Assembly: GCA_028714915.1 (NCBI GenBank)
Contig: JAQTLL010000001.1
Coordinates: forward strand, 372,001 to 436,000
Direction of reading: 5' to 3'
DNA: 64,000 bases
Origin: Sulfuricurvum sp.
Lineage (GTDB): Bacteria; Campylobacterota; Campylobacteria; Campylobacterales; Sulfurimonadaceae
A program made the translations under genes and the position numbers. Shown here in pieces: positions 27,475-35,303 of this stretch; within the stretch, counting starts at the first letter, position 1, and each line of letters opens with the position of its first letter. The notes under the pieces were generated by a model. The model worked only from the letters and a program-made list of their open reading frames with translations. It did not search any database and was not told where the DNA came from.

Positions 27475-27576
27475 ATGGCAAGTATCATGGATAAACTCAT
27501 CACTGTTGCTTTGATCATTTCTGCAGCAATCACGTTGTGGGCGGTAGTTACCCCTAACCACCTCTATATCGGTTGA
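27475..27576 (+). CDS. 33-residue predicted membrane peptide in the cbb3 operon
   Basis: A short frame with strong signs of being real: TAAGGAG nine bases before an ATG, a 33-residue product that is one hydrophobic helix (LITVALIISAAITLWAVVTP) with a short charged N-terminus (MASIMDK) and a short C-terminal tail NHLYIG, and tight packing between the DUF4006 gene and the next gene, whose TTG start overlaps its stop codon. Single-helix peptides are common extra subunits of respiratory oxidases (CcoH/CcoM/CydX-like in size), so an oxidase-associated subunit is a reasonable inference. No family was recognised. Confidence 0.7.
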   Translation: MASIMDKLITVALIISAAITLWAVVTPNHLYIG

Positions 27577-28283
27577 TTAAATTGAAATTTTCACGAGGGC
27601 TCGCGGCCCTCACCCTCACACTTTTTTCTACACTTTCCTTACATGCTGAATTCTTATATAAAGATGATATTGTCAAAAATCCAAAATTTACGCAACAAAT
27701 TGAGGCAATAGGGTCTGAGCTCAAAGCTAAAACGGGGATTTCACTCTATTTGGTTATGGTTCGCGATTTGGACAATAATGAATCAATTAGTGATTTTGAA
27801 AAGCGCATTAGCGTAGAGACGAATAACTCTGCCGTCATAATGACGTTTGTTGAACTCAAAAAAGAGGTCGATATTTTAGCCCGTCCAACATCTTTATATA
27901 ATAATTTTAATAAAGCACAAGTTTTGAGTCCCAATGCAACATTTATTGGTGCAGTAGTAAGTTCGATTATGTTTGCCCGCAGTTTTGATGAAGTCAAAGA
28001 GCTGATTGGTAATCGCGGCGGGACGATTTTGCCTATTTTGGCAGAACGCGCCAAAGGTGCTGAGATTGTTTCAAAATATTCTGTGGCAATGTACAATGGA
28101 TATGCAGATGTTGCAGAGCAAATTGCGGCTTCAAAAGGGCAAACTCTGGGATCTTCTGCCGGCAGCGGAAGCAAAGACTTTATCAATATTGTACGTTTAA
28201 TTTTCTACGGTATCATTTTATATGCACTTTTCGTCTATGTACGAGGGCGCTTCTTTAGAAAAAGAGAGACAAAAAGTGAATAA
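27573..28283 (+). CDS. exported TPM-like protein with C-terminal membrane anchor
   Basis: A 236-residue protein with a signal peptide (FSRGLAALTLTLFSTLSLHAEF), an approximately 150-residue periplasmic domain and a C-terminal membrane helix (IVRLIFYGIILYALFVYV) ending in basic residues. The periplasmic part, with KTGISLYLVMVRDLDNNES and NSAVIMTFVELKKEVDI, resembles the TPM (Psb32/YgcG-like) fold, but the match is weak. The start is TTG 27573, overlapping the upstream stop, or TTG 27582. Its position between ccoP and the FixH-like gene points to oxidase biogenesis. Function unknown. Confidence 0.7.
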   Translation: MIKLKFSRGLAALTLTLFSTLSLHAEFLYKDDIVKNPKFTQQIEAIGSELKAKTGISLYLVMVRDLDNNESISDFEKRISVETNNSAVIMTFVELKKEVDILARPTSLYNNFNKAQVLSPNATFIGAVVSSIMFARSFDEVKELIGNRGGTILPILAERAKGAEIVSKYSVAMYNGYADVAEQIAASKGQTLGSSAGSGSKDFINIVRLIFYGIILYALFVYVRGRFFRKRETKSE

Positions 28284-28782
28284 AAATGCAGGGAAAAAAT
28301 GGCCATGGATTATTGGCTTATCGATTGTTGGGGTCATTGGTTTTTCTGTAGCGACCGTTAAAGTTGCAATAAGCAATCCTGTTGAACTGTCTGATTACGG
28401 GATGCAAAGCTATCATGCCTATGATGATAACGTCAATAATATTATTAGCGCGAAAATCGCATTTGATCAAAACTACACAATCGCATTTTTGACACCGCAG
28501 ATTTCAGAAAAAAAATCCGTTATTGTCTATCAAGTACAGGACAAATCAGGAAAAGCAATTGATAATGCCAAAATTGAGGTGGTGTTAACACGCCCCGATA
28601 CGGCAAAATTTGACCTTAATCTCACCCAACCAAACGTAAGTAAGGGTACATATACCTTTAACGCAATTGATCTTCCAAAAATTGGACGATGGGATATTTT
28701 GGCAAAAGTCGCTATCGGTGACAAACAGCGCTATTATAATCTCAAAGCAGATACCCGCTACCCTACCACTTTCGAGTTTTAA
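28276..28782 (+). CDS. FixH/CcoH-like cbb3 assembly protein
   Basis: A 168-residue membrane protein: one N-terminal helix (WPWIIGLSIVGVIGFSVATV) and a periplasmic beta-rich domain with RWDILAKVAIGDKQRYYNLKADTRYP. The FixH family helps assemble the cbb3 oxidase and is thought to act with the copper transporter CcoI. The GTG at 28276 is preferred: GAGAGACAAAAA precedes it, it removes an 18-residue non-homologous lead, and it overlaps the upstream stop by eight bases. Last gene of the oxidase operon; a hairpin follows. Confidence 0.78.
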   Translation: MNKNAGKKWPWIIGLSIVGVIGFSVATVKVAISNPVELSDYGMQSYHAYDDNVNNIISAKIAFDQNYTIAFLTPQISEKKSVIVYQVQDKSGKAIDNAKIEVVLTRPDTAKFDLNLTQPNVSKGTYTFNAIDLPKIGRWDILAKVAIGDKQRYYNLKADTRYPTTFEF

Positions 28783-28802
28783 TTTTTCATTTCTTCCCCT
28801 TC

Positions 28803-28820
28803 TTCCCGCAAAAACGGGAA
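28803..28820. repeat. hairpin after the cbb3 operon
   Basis: TTCCCG at 28803-28808 pairs perfectly with CGGGAA at 28815-28820 across CAAAAA. It follows the last oxidase gene by about 20 bases but is not followed by a T-run, so it may be a Rho-type or weak terminator, or one of the short TTCCCG...CGGGAA intergenic repeats that are frequent in many bacteria. Confidence 0.45.
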
Positions 28821-28849
28821 TCTAGCCTTACAAATAGTGTTATTTCTTG

Positions 28850-28855
28850 TATAAT
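28850..28855 (+). promoter_or_regulatory. -10 box for the type IIL restriction-modification gene
   Basis: TATAAT in CTTGTATAATAGACG, 30 bases before the ATG of the large restriction-modification gene. AT-rich upstream sequence, no clear -35 element. Confidence 0.55.
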
Positions 28856-28884
28856 AGACGACAACTAATAATAAAAGAAGCCTA

Positions 28885-31599
28885 ATGATAAGCCTCAGTG
28901 AAATCCGAAACCGTGCCTTAAAATTCCAAAAAGAGTGGGAAGGGGAGAAATACGAGCGGGGTGAGGCTCAGAGCTTTTGGAATGACTTTTTTCAGATTTT
29001 CGATGTGTCGCGCCGTCGGGTAGCAACGTTTGAAGAGCCGATTAAAAAACTGGGCGGTTCTCAGGGGTTTATTGACCTGTTTTGGAAAGGTCAGCTTCTC
29101 ATCGAGCATAAATCATTTGGCAAAGACTTAGGACGTGCCAAAACTCAAGCACTCGATTATTTCCCCAACATCCCCGACCGCGACCTACCGAAATTTATTC
29201 TCGTTTGTGATTTCCAAAACTTCGAGTTGTATGATTTGGATGAAAATGCCGAATACCATTTTCCTCTTAGCGAATTGCACAAAAATATTGAGATTTTCGC
29301 CTTTATCGCAGGATACGTGAAAAAAGCCTATAAAGAAGAAGAACCGACCAACCGCGCCGCCGCCGAACTGATGGGACGGTTACATGACAAGCTCCTCGAA
29401 AACGGATATGAGGGTCATGAACTCGAACTCTATCTTACGAGGCTGCTCTTTTGTATGTTCGCCGAGGATACGGGTATATTCCCGAAAAACGGCTTTCGAG
29501 AGTTTATCGACATCTACACCGACGAAGACGGACGTAACTTAGGGTCTCAAATCGGTTATTTGTTTCAGATTTTCGATACCCCTAACGACAAACGTCCCAA
29601 AAGCCTCGATGAGAGCTTCGCGCAGTTTCCCTATATCAACGGTTCTGTTTTCAGTGAGCAAATCCGTATCGCCTCATTTGACCGCTCCATGCGCGAAATG
29701 CTCCTCGATGCGTGTGCCTTCGATTGGAGCCTTATCAGTCCCGCTATTTTCGGTTCGATGTTTCAAGCGTCGATGGACAGTACCAAGCGTGGAGAACTCG
29801 GGGCGCATTTCACCAGTGAGAAAAACATCCTAAAAGCGATCAAACCGCTTTTCCTTGATGAGCTATGGGAAGAGTTTGAAAAGGTCAAAAAAACGCCCAA
29901 ACAGCTCTACGCGTTCCACGATAAAATCTCCCGCCTCCATTTCCTCGACCCTGCGTGCGGAAGCGGAAATTTCCTCGTTATCGCCTACCGTGAGATAAAG
30001 CTTCTTGAATTTGAGATACTAAAAATCACCAAATCACTTTTACCGCTCATCCACATCGACCAGTTTTACGGATTTGAGATCGAGGAACTTCCCAGTCGTA
30101 TCACCCAAACGGCGATGCTCCTAATCGACCACCAAATGAACCTCCGATTTGCCCAAATGTTCGGCGAACCGCATTTTAATATCCCGATAAAAGACAGTGC
30201 AAATATTTTTAACGTCAATGCGTTGCGTGTGGATTGGAAAGAGTTGTTAAAAGATACGCACATCGACTACATCATCGGGAATCCGCCGTTTTTGGGTGCT
30301 TCATTACAATCAAAAGAGCAAAAAGAGGATATGACTCTCGTATTCGAGGGGGTAAAAAATGCGGGAGATTTGGATTTTGTCGCGGCGTGGTACATCAAAG
30401 CAGCACAACTGATACAGGGAACCAACGGTAAAGTCGCTCTCGTCTCAACTAACTCGATAACGCAAGGAGAGCAAGTAGGGATTTTATGGCAAGAACTGTT
30501 CAATCGTTATGGTGTGAAAATCCACTTTGCCCATCGCACTTTCAAATGGAATAATGAAGCCAAGCGTAATGCCGCTGTTTTTTGCGTTATTATTGGATTT
30601 GCAGCTTATGATACGAAAAATAAACGCCTTTTTGAATATGACACCCCTATCTCTGAACCGCATGAAATTATCGTTCAAAATATTAATCCGTATTTAGTCA
30701 ATGGCGATGATTTTGTAATTACTTCACGAAGAACTCATATACAAGCTTCAGTACCAAAAATTATTTATGGAAGCAAGCCTACAGATGGTGGCAACTTGCT
30801 TCTTTCGGATGAAGAAAAGAAAGATTTTTTGGTAAAAGAACCCAATGCCGAAAAATTTATTCGACCACTTATATCTGCACATGAATTTCTAAATGGAAAA
30901 TTTAGATGGTGCTTATGGTTGGTCGATGCAAATCCTACGGAATTAAGACAATTACCGATGGTCATGGAAAGAATAGAAGCTGTCAAGCAGTTTCGTTTAG
31001 CCAGTCCGAAAGTGCCGACACAAAAGCAAGCGGCTACTCCGATGCTATTCGCAGAAATACGTCAACCTACAGATAGTTTTATCGTTGTACCTCTTCATTC
31101 ATCAGAAATTCGTCAATACATTCCAATGGGTTTTTATAGTTCATCAAATATCGCAAGTAATTCAATTGCTGTAATTCCAAATGCCACTTTATATCATTTT
31201 GGAATTTTTACTTCTAAAATACACATGGATTGGGTGCGGTATGTATGTGGACGGCTTAAAAGCGATTATCGCTACTCAAACGAAATCGTCTATAATAATT
31301 TTCCATTCCCGCAAGAAATTACCGACAAACAGCGCGAACAAATCGAAACCTTAGCCCAAACAATTCTCGATGCCAGAGCGCAATTCCCCGACAGTTCCCT
31401 AGCCGACCTCTATAACCCGCTCACTATGCCGCCGAAACTCCTTAAAGCCCACGAAGCACTCGATAAAGCCGTCGATAAGCTGTATCGTAAAGAGGGGTTT
31501 AAAAGCGATACGGAGCGGGTGGCGCATTTGTTTGAGTTGAATCGAAGTTTGACTAGTTTGGTGGGGGAAGAGAAGAAGGCAAAAAGGAATAAAAAGTGA
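28885..31599 (+). CDS. MmeI-like type IIL restriction-modification enzyme (nuclease-methyltransferase fusion)
   Basis: A 904-residue single-chain enzyme that both cuts and methylates DNA. Order of parts: N-terminal PD-(D/E)XK nuclease with D64, E74 and K76 (FIDLFWKG...LLIEHKS), spacing like that of MmeI; helical spacer (about 120-290); methyltransferase motif X near 305 (GELGAHFTSEKNILK), motif I LDPACGSGNFLVIAY near 355, and motif IV DYIIGNPPFLGA near 465, the NPPF form that methylates adenine; then a target-recognition region (about 600-820) and a C-terminal helical tail. The later part (30.5-31.3 kb), which should set DNA specificity, is more AT-rich, consistent with exchange of recognition domains. 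The recognition site cannot be read from sequence. The DUF2513 gene overlaps its stop by four bases. Confidence 0.9.
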   Translation: MISLSEIRNRALKFQKEWEGEKYERGEAQSFWNDFFQIFDVSRRRVATFEEPIKKLGGSQGFIDLFWKGQLLIEHKSFGKDLGRAKTQALDYFPNIPDRDLPKFILVCDFQNFELYDLDENAEYHFPLSELHKNIEIFAFIAGYVKKAYKEEEPTNRAAAELMGRLHDKLLENGYEGHELELYLTRLLFCMFAEDTGIFPKNGFREFIDIYTDEDGRNLGSQIGYLFQIFDTPNDKRPKSLDESFAQFPYINGSVFSEQIRIASFDRSMREMLLDACAFDWSLISPAIFGSMFQASMDSTKRGELGAHFTSEKNILKAIKPLFLDELWEEFEKVKKTPKQLYAFHDKISRLHFLDPACGSGNFLVIAYREIKLLEFEILKITKSLLPLIHIDQFYGFEIEELPSRITQTAMLLIDHQMNLRFAQMFGEPHFNIPIKDSANIFNVNALRVDWKELLKDTHIDYIIGNPPFLGASLQSKEQKEDMTLVFEGVKNAGDLDFVAAWYIKAAQLIQGTNGKVALVSTNSITQGEQVGILWQELFNRYGVKIHFAHRTFKWNNEAKRNAAVFCVIIGFAAYDTKNKRLFEYDTPISEPHEIIVQNINPYLVNGDDFVITSRRTHIQASVPKIIYGSKPTDGGNLLLSDEEKKDFLVKEPNAEKFIRPLISAHEFLNGKFRWCLWLVDANPTELRQLPMVMERIEAVKQFRLASPKVPTQKQAATPMLFAEIRQPTDSFIVVPLHSSEIRQYIPMGFYSSSNIASNSIAVIPNATLYHFGIFTSKIHMDWVRYVCGRLKSDYRYSNEIVYNNFPFPQEITDKQREQIETLAQTILDARAQFPDSSLADLYNPLTMPPKLLKAHEALDKAVDKLYRKEGFKSDTERVAHLFELNRSLTSLVGEEKKAKRNKK

Positions 31600-31973
31600 A
31601 ACGGGATTTAGACTTAATTCGAGACATCATGCTGACGTTAGAAGAAAAAATGGATTACAAACATAATATGAAAGATAGTGTGCTGTTGGGTCTCTTAAGA
31701 ATTGAGGAATTAACATCAGAAAAATTGAATTATCATCTTGGATTATTGTGTGAAAGTAATTTTATAGAAGCAACTGAACTTCGTGTTTTTGGAGGAGATA
31801 GAGCGTATATCATCAGAAGTATCACACAAAGTGGGCATGATTTTATCGATACTTTCGGATCAAAAAATATATGGGAGTACGCTAAAGGAAATGCAATAAA
31901 AGTAGGTACACATACTCTCTCGTTTCTTGTTGAAATTGGCAAGGATTATTTGAAAAAGCAGATTGGATTGTAA
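31596..31973 (+). CDS. DUF2513 protein
   Basis: A 125-residue protein matching the DUF2513 pattern: MKRDLDLIRDIMLTLEE at the start and a winged-helix-like centre (LNYHLGLLCESNFIEATELR, ITQSGHDFIDTF). These proteins occur in phage and mobile or defence regions and are thought to be DNA-binding; function is not established. Its ATG overlaps the restriction enzyme stop, so it is cotranscribed with it and could act as a regulator or specificity partner, which is an inference from position. Confidence 0.78.
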   Translation: MKRDLDLIRDIMLTLEEKMDYKHNMKDSVLLGLLRIEELTSEKLNYHLGLLCESNFIEATELRVFGGDRAYIIRSITQSGHDFIDTFGSKNIWEYAKGNAIKVGTHTLSFLVEIGKDYLKKQIGL

Positions 31974-32001
31974 AATTTTTCACCCTGTCATATTTTTTCC
32001 C

Positions 32002-32068
32002 CATTTTCGAGTGATGGGATACAATGAATCAAAAGTTAATTGATCATTTTCGTGACGTCACGAAAATG
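32002..32068 (+). promoter_or_regulatory. promoter with 24-bp perfect palindrome before the ORF6N gene
   Basis: CATTTTCGTGAC at 32045-32056 is followed directly by its exact complement GTCACGAAAATG at 32057-32068, a 24-bp palindrome without spacer. A second copy of the half-site start, CATTTTCG, lies at 32002-32009. Between them, TACAAT at 32020-32025 in GGGATACAATG looks like a -10 box, so the palindrome would cover the region just after the transcription start. This is the layout of a repressor operator; the ORF6N protein encoded 18 bases downstream is the obvious candidate repressor. Confidence 0.6.
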
Positions 32069-32085
32069 GTATAAAGGGGATCTTA

Positions 32086-32970
32086 ATGAACGAACTCACC
32101 ACCTCCATCGACGAAACGATCAAAAACAAAATCTATACCATTCGCGGGATGCAGGTGATGTTGGATAGAGATTTGGCGGAGCTTTATGAGGTAGAAACAA
32201 GAGCATTAAAACAAGCTGTAAAAAGAAATATTGATAGATTCCCAAATGATTTTATGATTGAGCTAACTAATATTGAAATAGACTTTATGGTGTCACAATC
32301 TGTGATACCTTCGAAGCAACATTTAGGTGGATCAAAGCCTTTTGCATTTACGGAGCAGGGTGTATCTATGTTGTCATCAGTTTTGACAAGTAAAATCGCT
32401 TTAAGTATCCACATAGAAATCATGAGAGCTTTTGTACAAATGCGACAAGTAATCGCTTCAAATAGTGAATTATTTTCAAAGATCGAACAAATCGAAAAAA
32501 GACAAATCACTTATGAGTTAAAAAGCGATAAAAGATTTGAAAAAATATTTAGCGCCATCGAAGATAAATCGGCTAAACCAAAGCAAGGCATCTTTTACGA
32601 TGGGCAGGTATATGATGCGTATATATTTGTCTCGGATTTGATAAAAAGTGCCGATGAAAGTATTGTGTTGATCGACAACTATATTGATGATACAGTTTTG
32701 ACGTTGCTTTCTAAACGAGAGCAAAAAGTTAAAACCACTATTTACACAAAAAATATCACCAAACAGCTCGAACTCGATCTGCAAAAACACAATGCGCAAT
32801 ATCCAAATATAGAGCTAAAAAAGTTTGATTCATCCCACGATAGGTTTTTGATAATTGATGCTAAAGAAGTTTATCATATCGGCGCGAGTCTCAAAGATTT
32901 GGGTAAAAAGTGGTTTGCATTTTCAAAATTTGATGTGGGTGTGCTGGATATTTTAGGGAGATTGAAATGA
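32086..32970 (+). CDS. ORF6N domain protein with phospholipase-D-like C-terminal domain
   Basis: A 294-residue protein with two parts. The N-terminal ORF6N domain (about 10-115) is a phage-type DNA-binding module: IRGMQVMLDRDLAELYEVET, LKQAVKRNIDRFPNDFM and FAFTEQGVSMLSSVL. After a coiled-coil linker (125-165) comes a domain (170-292) that resembles one half of a phospholipase D fold, with IVLIDNYIDDTVLTLL and SSHDRFLIID; here the HKD-like motif reads H251-x-R253-x4-D258, so lysine is replaced by arginine and catalysis is doubtful. Such proteins occur in prophage and defence regions. GGGGA precedes the ATG; the gene overlaps addB by four bases. Function unknown, possibly autoregulated through the palindrome. 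Confidence 0.8.
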   Translation: MNELTTSIDETIKNKIYTIRGMQVMLDRDLAELYEVETRALKQAVKRNIDRFPNDFMIELTNIEIDFMVSQSVIPSKQHLGGSKPFAFTEQGVSMLSSVLTSKIALSIHIEIMRAFVQMRQVIASNSELFSKIEQIEKRQITYELKSDKRFEKIFSAIEDKSAKPKQGIFYDGQVYDAYIFVSDLIKSADESIVLIDNYIDDTVLTLLSKREQKVKTTIYTKNITKQLELDLQKHNAQYPNIELKKFDSSHDRFLIIDAKEVYHIGASLKDLGKKWFAFSKFDVGVLDILGRLK

Positions 32971-35303
32971 AAAAAGAACTTATAGTTTTCCCCACCTCTC
33001 GTGCCATACGTGACACACTTGAAAATTACAGTGAAGGATTTTTACCTACCCTTATGGGGATGGGTGATTTTTTGGATCGGGTGATTTTGAGTGAAAACGT
33101 CATCTCTCCTGATAATGATTTACGCCTTCTTGCCCTTCACGAAGCCTCTAACTTTTCTACTTTTGATAAACTCCTTATTGAGCGCAACTTTTTTACGTTT
33201 ATCCAAAATTCTTCCTATATTTTTCGTTTTTTTGAAGAGCTTAGCGGTGAAATGGTCTCCATTGATGCGTTGGAAGGGGCGGATGTTTACGGAGAATACG
33301 AAGAGCATATTGCGATATTAAAACAGTTGTGGCTGAGTTATGCAAAGATAGTGCAATCGCGTGGATGGAGTGATCCGATATTTTCTAAATCTGCAATAGT
33401 GATAAATGAAGGGTACGTAAAAGGCTTTGAAACCATTACGGTATATGTTGAGGGGTATTTAAGCCGTTATGAGCTCGAAGTTCTTCGTGCATGTGCGGCT
33501 ATAACACAGGTGGAATGCATCTATTATGCCACAACATTTAATGAAAAAATGTCGATGCGATTTCGAGAGTTATCGTTGGAAATTGAAGCAGGATACCAGT
33601 ATCGGCTTAATTTGAGTGATATGTCCATTGTGGAATCCTTTGCCATTGCACCGTTAAGCGATGTGACGTGCGAGGTATTTCATAACCGTTTGGTTCAGGT
33701 GGGATTTGTAAAAGCTCAGATAGCCATGATGGTGGAGAGCGGTATTAGTCCAGAGCGTATTGTGGTAGTGACTCCCGATGAGGCGTTTGCTCGCTATTTG
33801 CGAATGTTTGATGAAGAGCAAAATTTTAACTTTGCTATGGGAACATCGCTTGGTGATGAGAGAGTTGTGCGCGATATAGAAGCGATAGAGCTCTATATGG
33901 GTGAGCAAAGTGTGGAGAATAAGGCACGACTTGATCGGGTTTCATCAGCTCTTTGTGAGTGGATCAAAGCTCATTACTATGAACCGTTTTGTTATGATGA
34001 TCTGGTTTGCTTGTGCGCCATGATGGTAGAGAGTGCCCATCGTAGTGAGGTCAAAGAGATTTTACATGAAGAGTGTGAAAAGTTCAAACCCATTGTCGAT
34101 GCATTGGCAGGATATGAGTTCAAATCGGCATTGCGTATTTATCTCTCACGGGTGAAGAGTCGTTCCATCGATGATGTACGGGGTGGGAAAATTACGGTTA
34201 TGGGATTGCTGGAGACGCGGGGAGTAGTATTTGATGGGGTAATTGTGGTTGATTTTAATGAAGGGTACGTTCCTCATCGAAGTCAAAAAGATCTTTTTTT
34301 AAATACGAAAACGAGGCGGATCGCCGATTTGCCTACGACACTGGAGCGTGAATCACTCCAAAAACATTATTATTGGATGTTATTTCAACGTGCACAGAAT
34401 GTCGCGATTTCGTGTGTTCAAAACACCGAAACCATCCCGTCACGATTTTTATTGCAGTTGGGGATTGAGATGCATGAAGCACGTTTTGATTATGGGTCTT
34501 TTCTTTTCCCAACCGTAGCGTTTAAAGAGCGTCATGTTGAAGAGGCACGAAGCGACTATGATTTTTGCGCACACCCTCTCTCTGCAAGCGGATTAAAAAG
34601 TTTTTTGACGTGCAAGCGGCAATTTTATACAAAATACATTTTAAAAATAAAAGAGCATGAGCAGCCCCAAGATTTAAGTCGTGAACGGGACATTGGCAAT
34701 CGTCTTCATGCGGCTATGGAAAAAATATACAGGGGATGCGATCATTATGATTCACTGATGGAGATTAAAAAAGCAATGGCTAAAGCGCTAGGGGAACATG
34801 AGACCTCTGATGGGATGGAGCGTTATGTTGAGGCATTGTGGATTGAGAAGCTAAACCCTTTTTACCTCAATGAGATCGAGAGATTTTCACAAGGAGTGCG
34901 TATCGCCTATCATGAAAAAGAGAGTGAAAGAGTTGTTGAGGGGATAAGGCTGACTGGCAGGATAGATCGACTAGACAGAACACTGGATGGATTGGAAGTA
35001 TTGGATTATAAAACCGGTAATTTTGCGGATACAACCTCCAAGGTAAAAGAGGGAGATAATGATTACCAGCTCGCCATTTACGGAGTGCTTGCCCAAGAAT
35101 TTGGAAACGTCAGTCGTTGCGGATATTATGATCTCAAAACAGGAAAAATTGTTTATGAGCAGTTTTTAGAGGAAAAAATCGAAAAATTACAGGAAATCTT
35201 ACGGGGTTTGGCACTCCAAAAAACGTGGGTCTGGGAGTTGAGCGAGGATCTGAAACATTGCCGATACTGTCCCTATACACTTCTTTGTCAAAGGGAGCTT
35301 TAG
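32967..35303 (+). CDS. addB: AddB-like helicase/nuclease subunit (PD-(D/E)XK, iron-sulfur)
   Basis: Partner of AddA in double-strand break repair and Chi recognition, replacing RecBCD. 778 residues. The N-terminal part is an inactivated helicase-like region starting LIVFPTSRAIRDTL. The C-terminal nuclease has GRIDRLDRTLDGLEVLDYKTGNF with Asp and Lys of the PD-(D/E)XK site. One cysteine in SFLTCKRQFY plus three in CRYCPYTLLC form the expected 4Fe-4S cluster. It overlaps the ORF6N gene by four bases and abuts addA with no gap, so repair genes are transcribed with the defence-like gene ahead of them. Confidence 0.85.
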   Translation: MKKELIVFPTSRAIRDTLENYSEGFLPTLMGMGDFLDRVILSENVISPDNDLRLLALHEASNFSTFDKLLIERNFFTFIQNSSYIFRFFEELSGEMVSIDALEGADVYGEYEEHIAILKQLWLSYAKIVQSRGWSDPIFSKSAIVINEGYVKGFETITVYVEGYLSRYELEVLRACAAITQVECIYYATTFNEKMSMRFRELSLEIEAGYQYRLNLSDMSIVESFAIAPLSDVTCEVFHNRLVQVGFVKAQIAMMVESGISPERIVVVTPDEAFARYLRMFDEEQNFNFAMGTSLGDERVVRDIEAIELYMGEQSVENKARLDRVSSALCEWIKAHYYEPFCYDDLVCLCAMMVESAHRSEVKEILHEECEKFKPIVDALAGYEFKSALRIYLSRVKSRSIDDVRGGKITVMGLLETRGVVFDGVIVVDFNEGYVPHRSQKDLFLNTKTRRIADLPTTLERESLQKHYYWMLFQRAQNVAISCVQNTETIPSRFLLQLGIEMHEARFDYGSFLFPTVAFKERHVEEARSDYDFCAHPLSASGLKSFLTCKRQFYTKYILKIKEHEQPQDLSRERDIGNRLHAAMEKIYRGCDHYDSLMEIKKAMAKALGEHETSDGMERYVEALWIEKLNPFYLNEIERFSQGVRIAYHEKESERVVEGIRLTGRIDRLDRTLDGLEVLDYKTGNFADTTSKVKEGDNDYQLAIYGVLAQEFGNVSRCGYYDLKTGKIVYEQFLEEKIEKLQEILRGLALQKTWVWELSEDLKHCRYCPYTLLCQREL

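Noticed and set aside
28885-31599. Plain type I HsdM or BREX methyltransferase
   Set aside because: The N-terminal D64/E74-x-K76 nuclease site and single-chain layout fit MmeI-like type IIL better, and no HsdS, HsdR or BREX partners are present.
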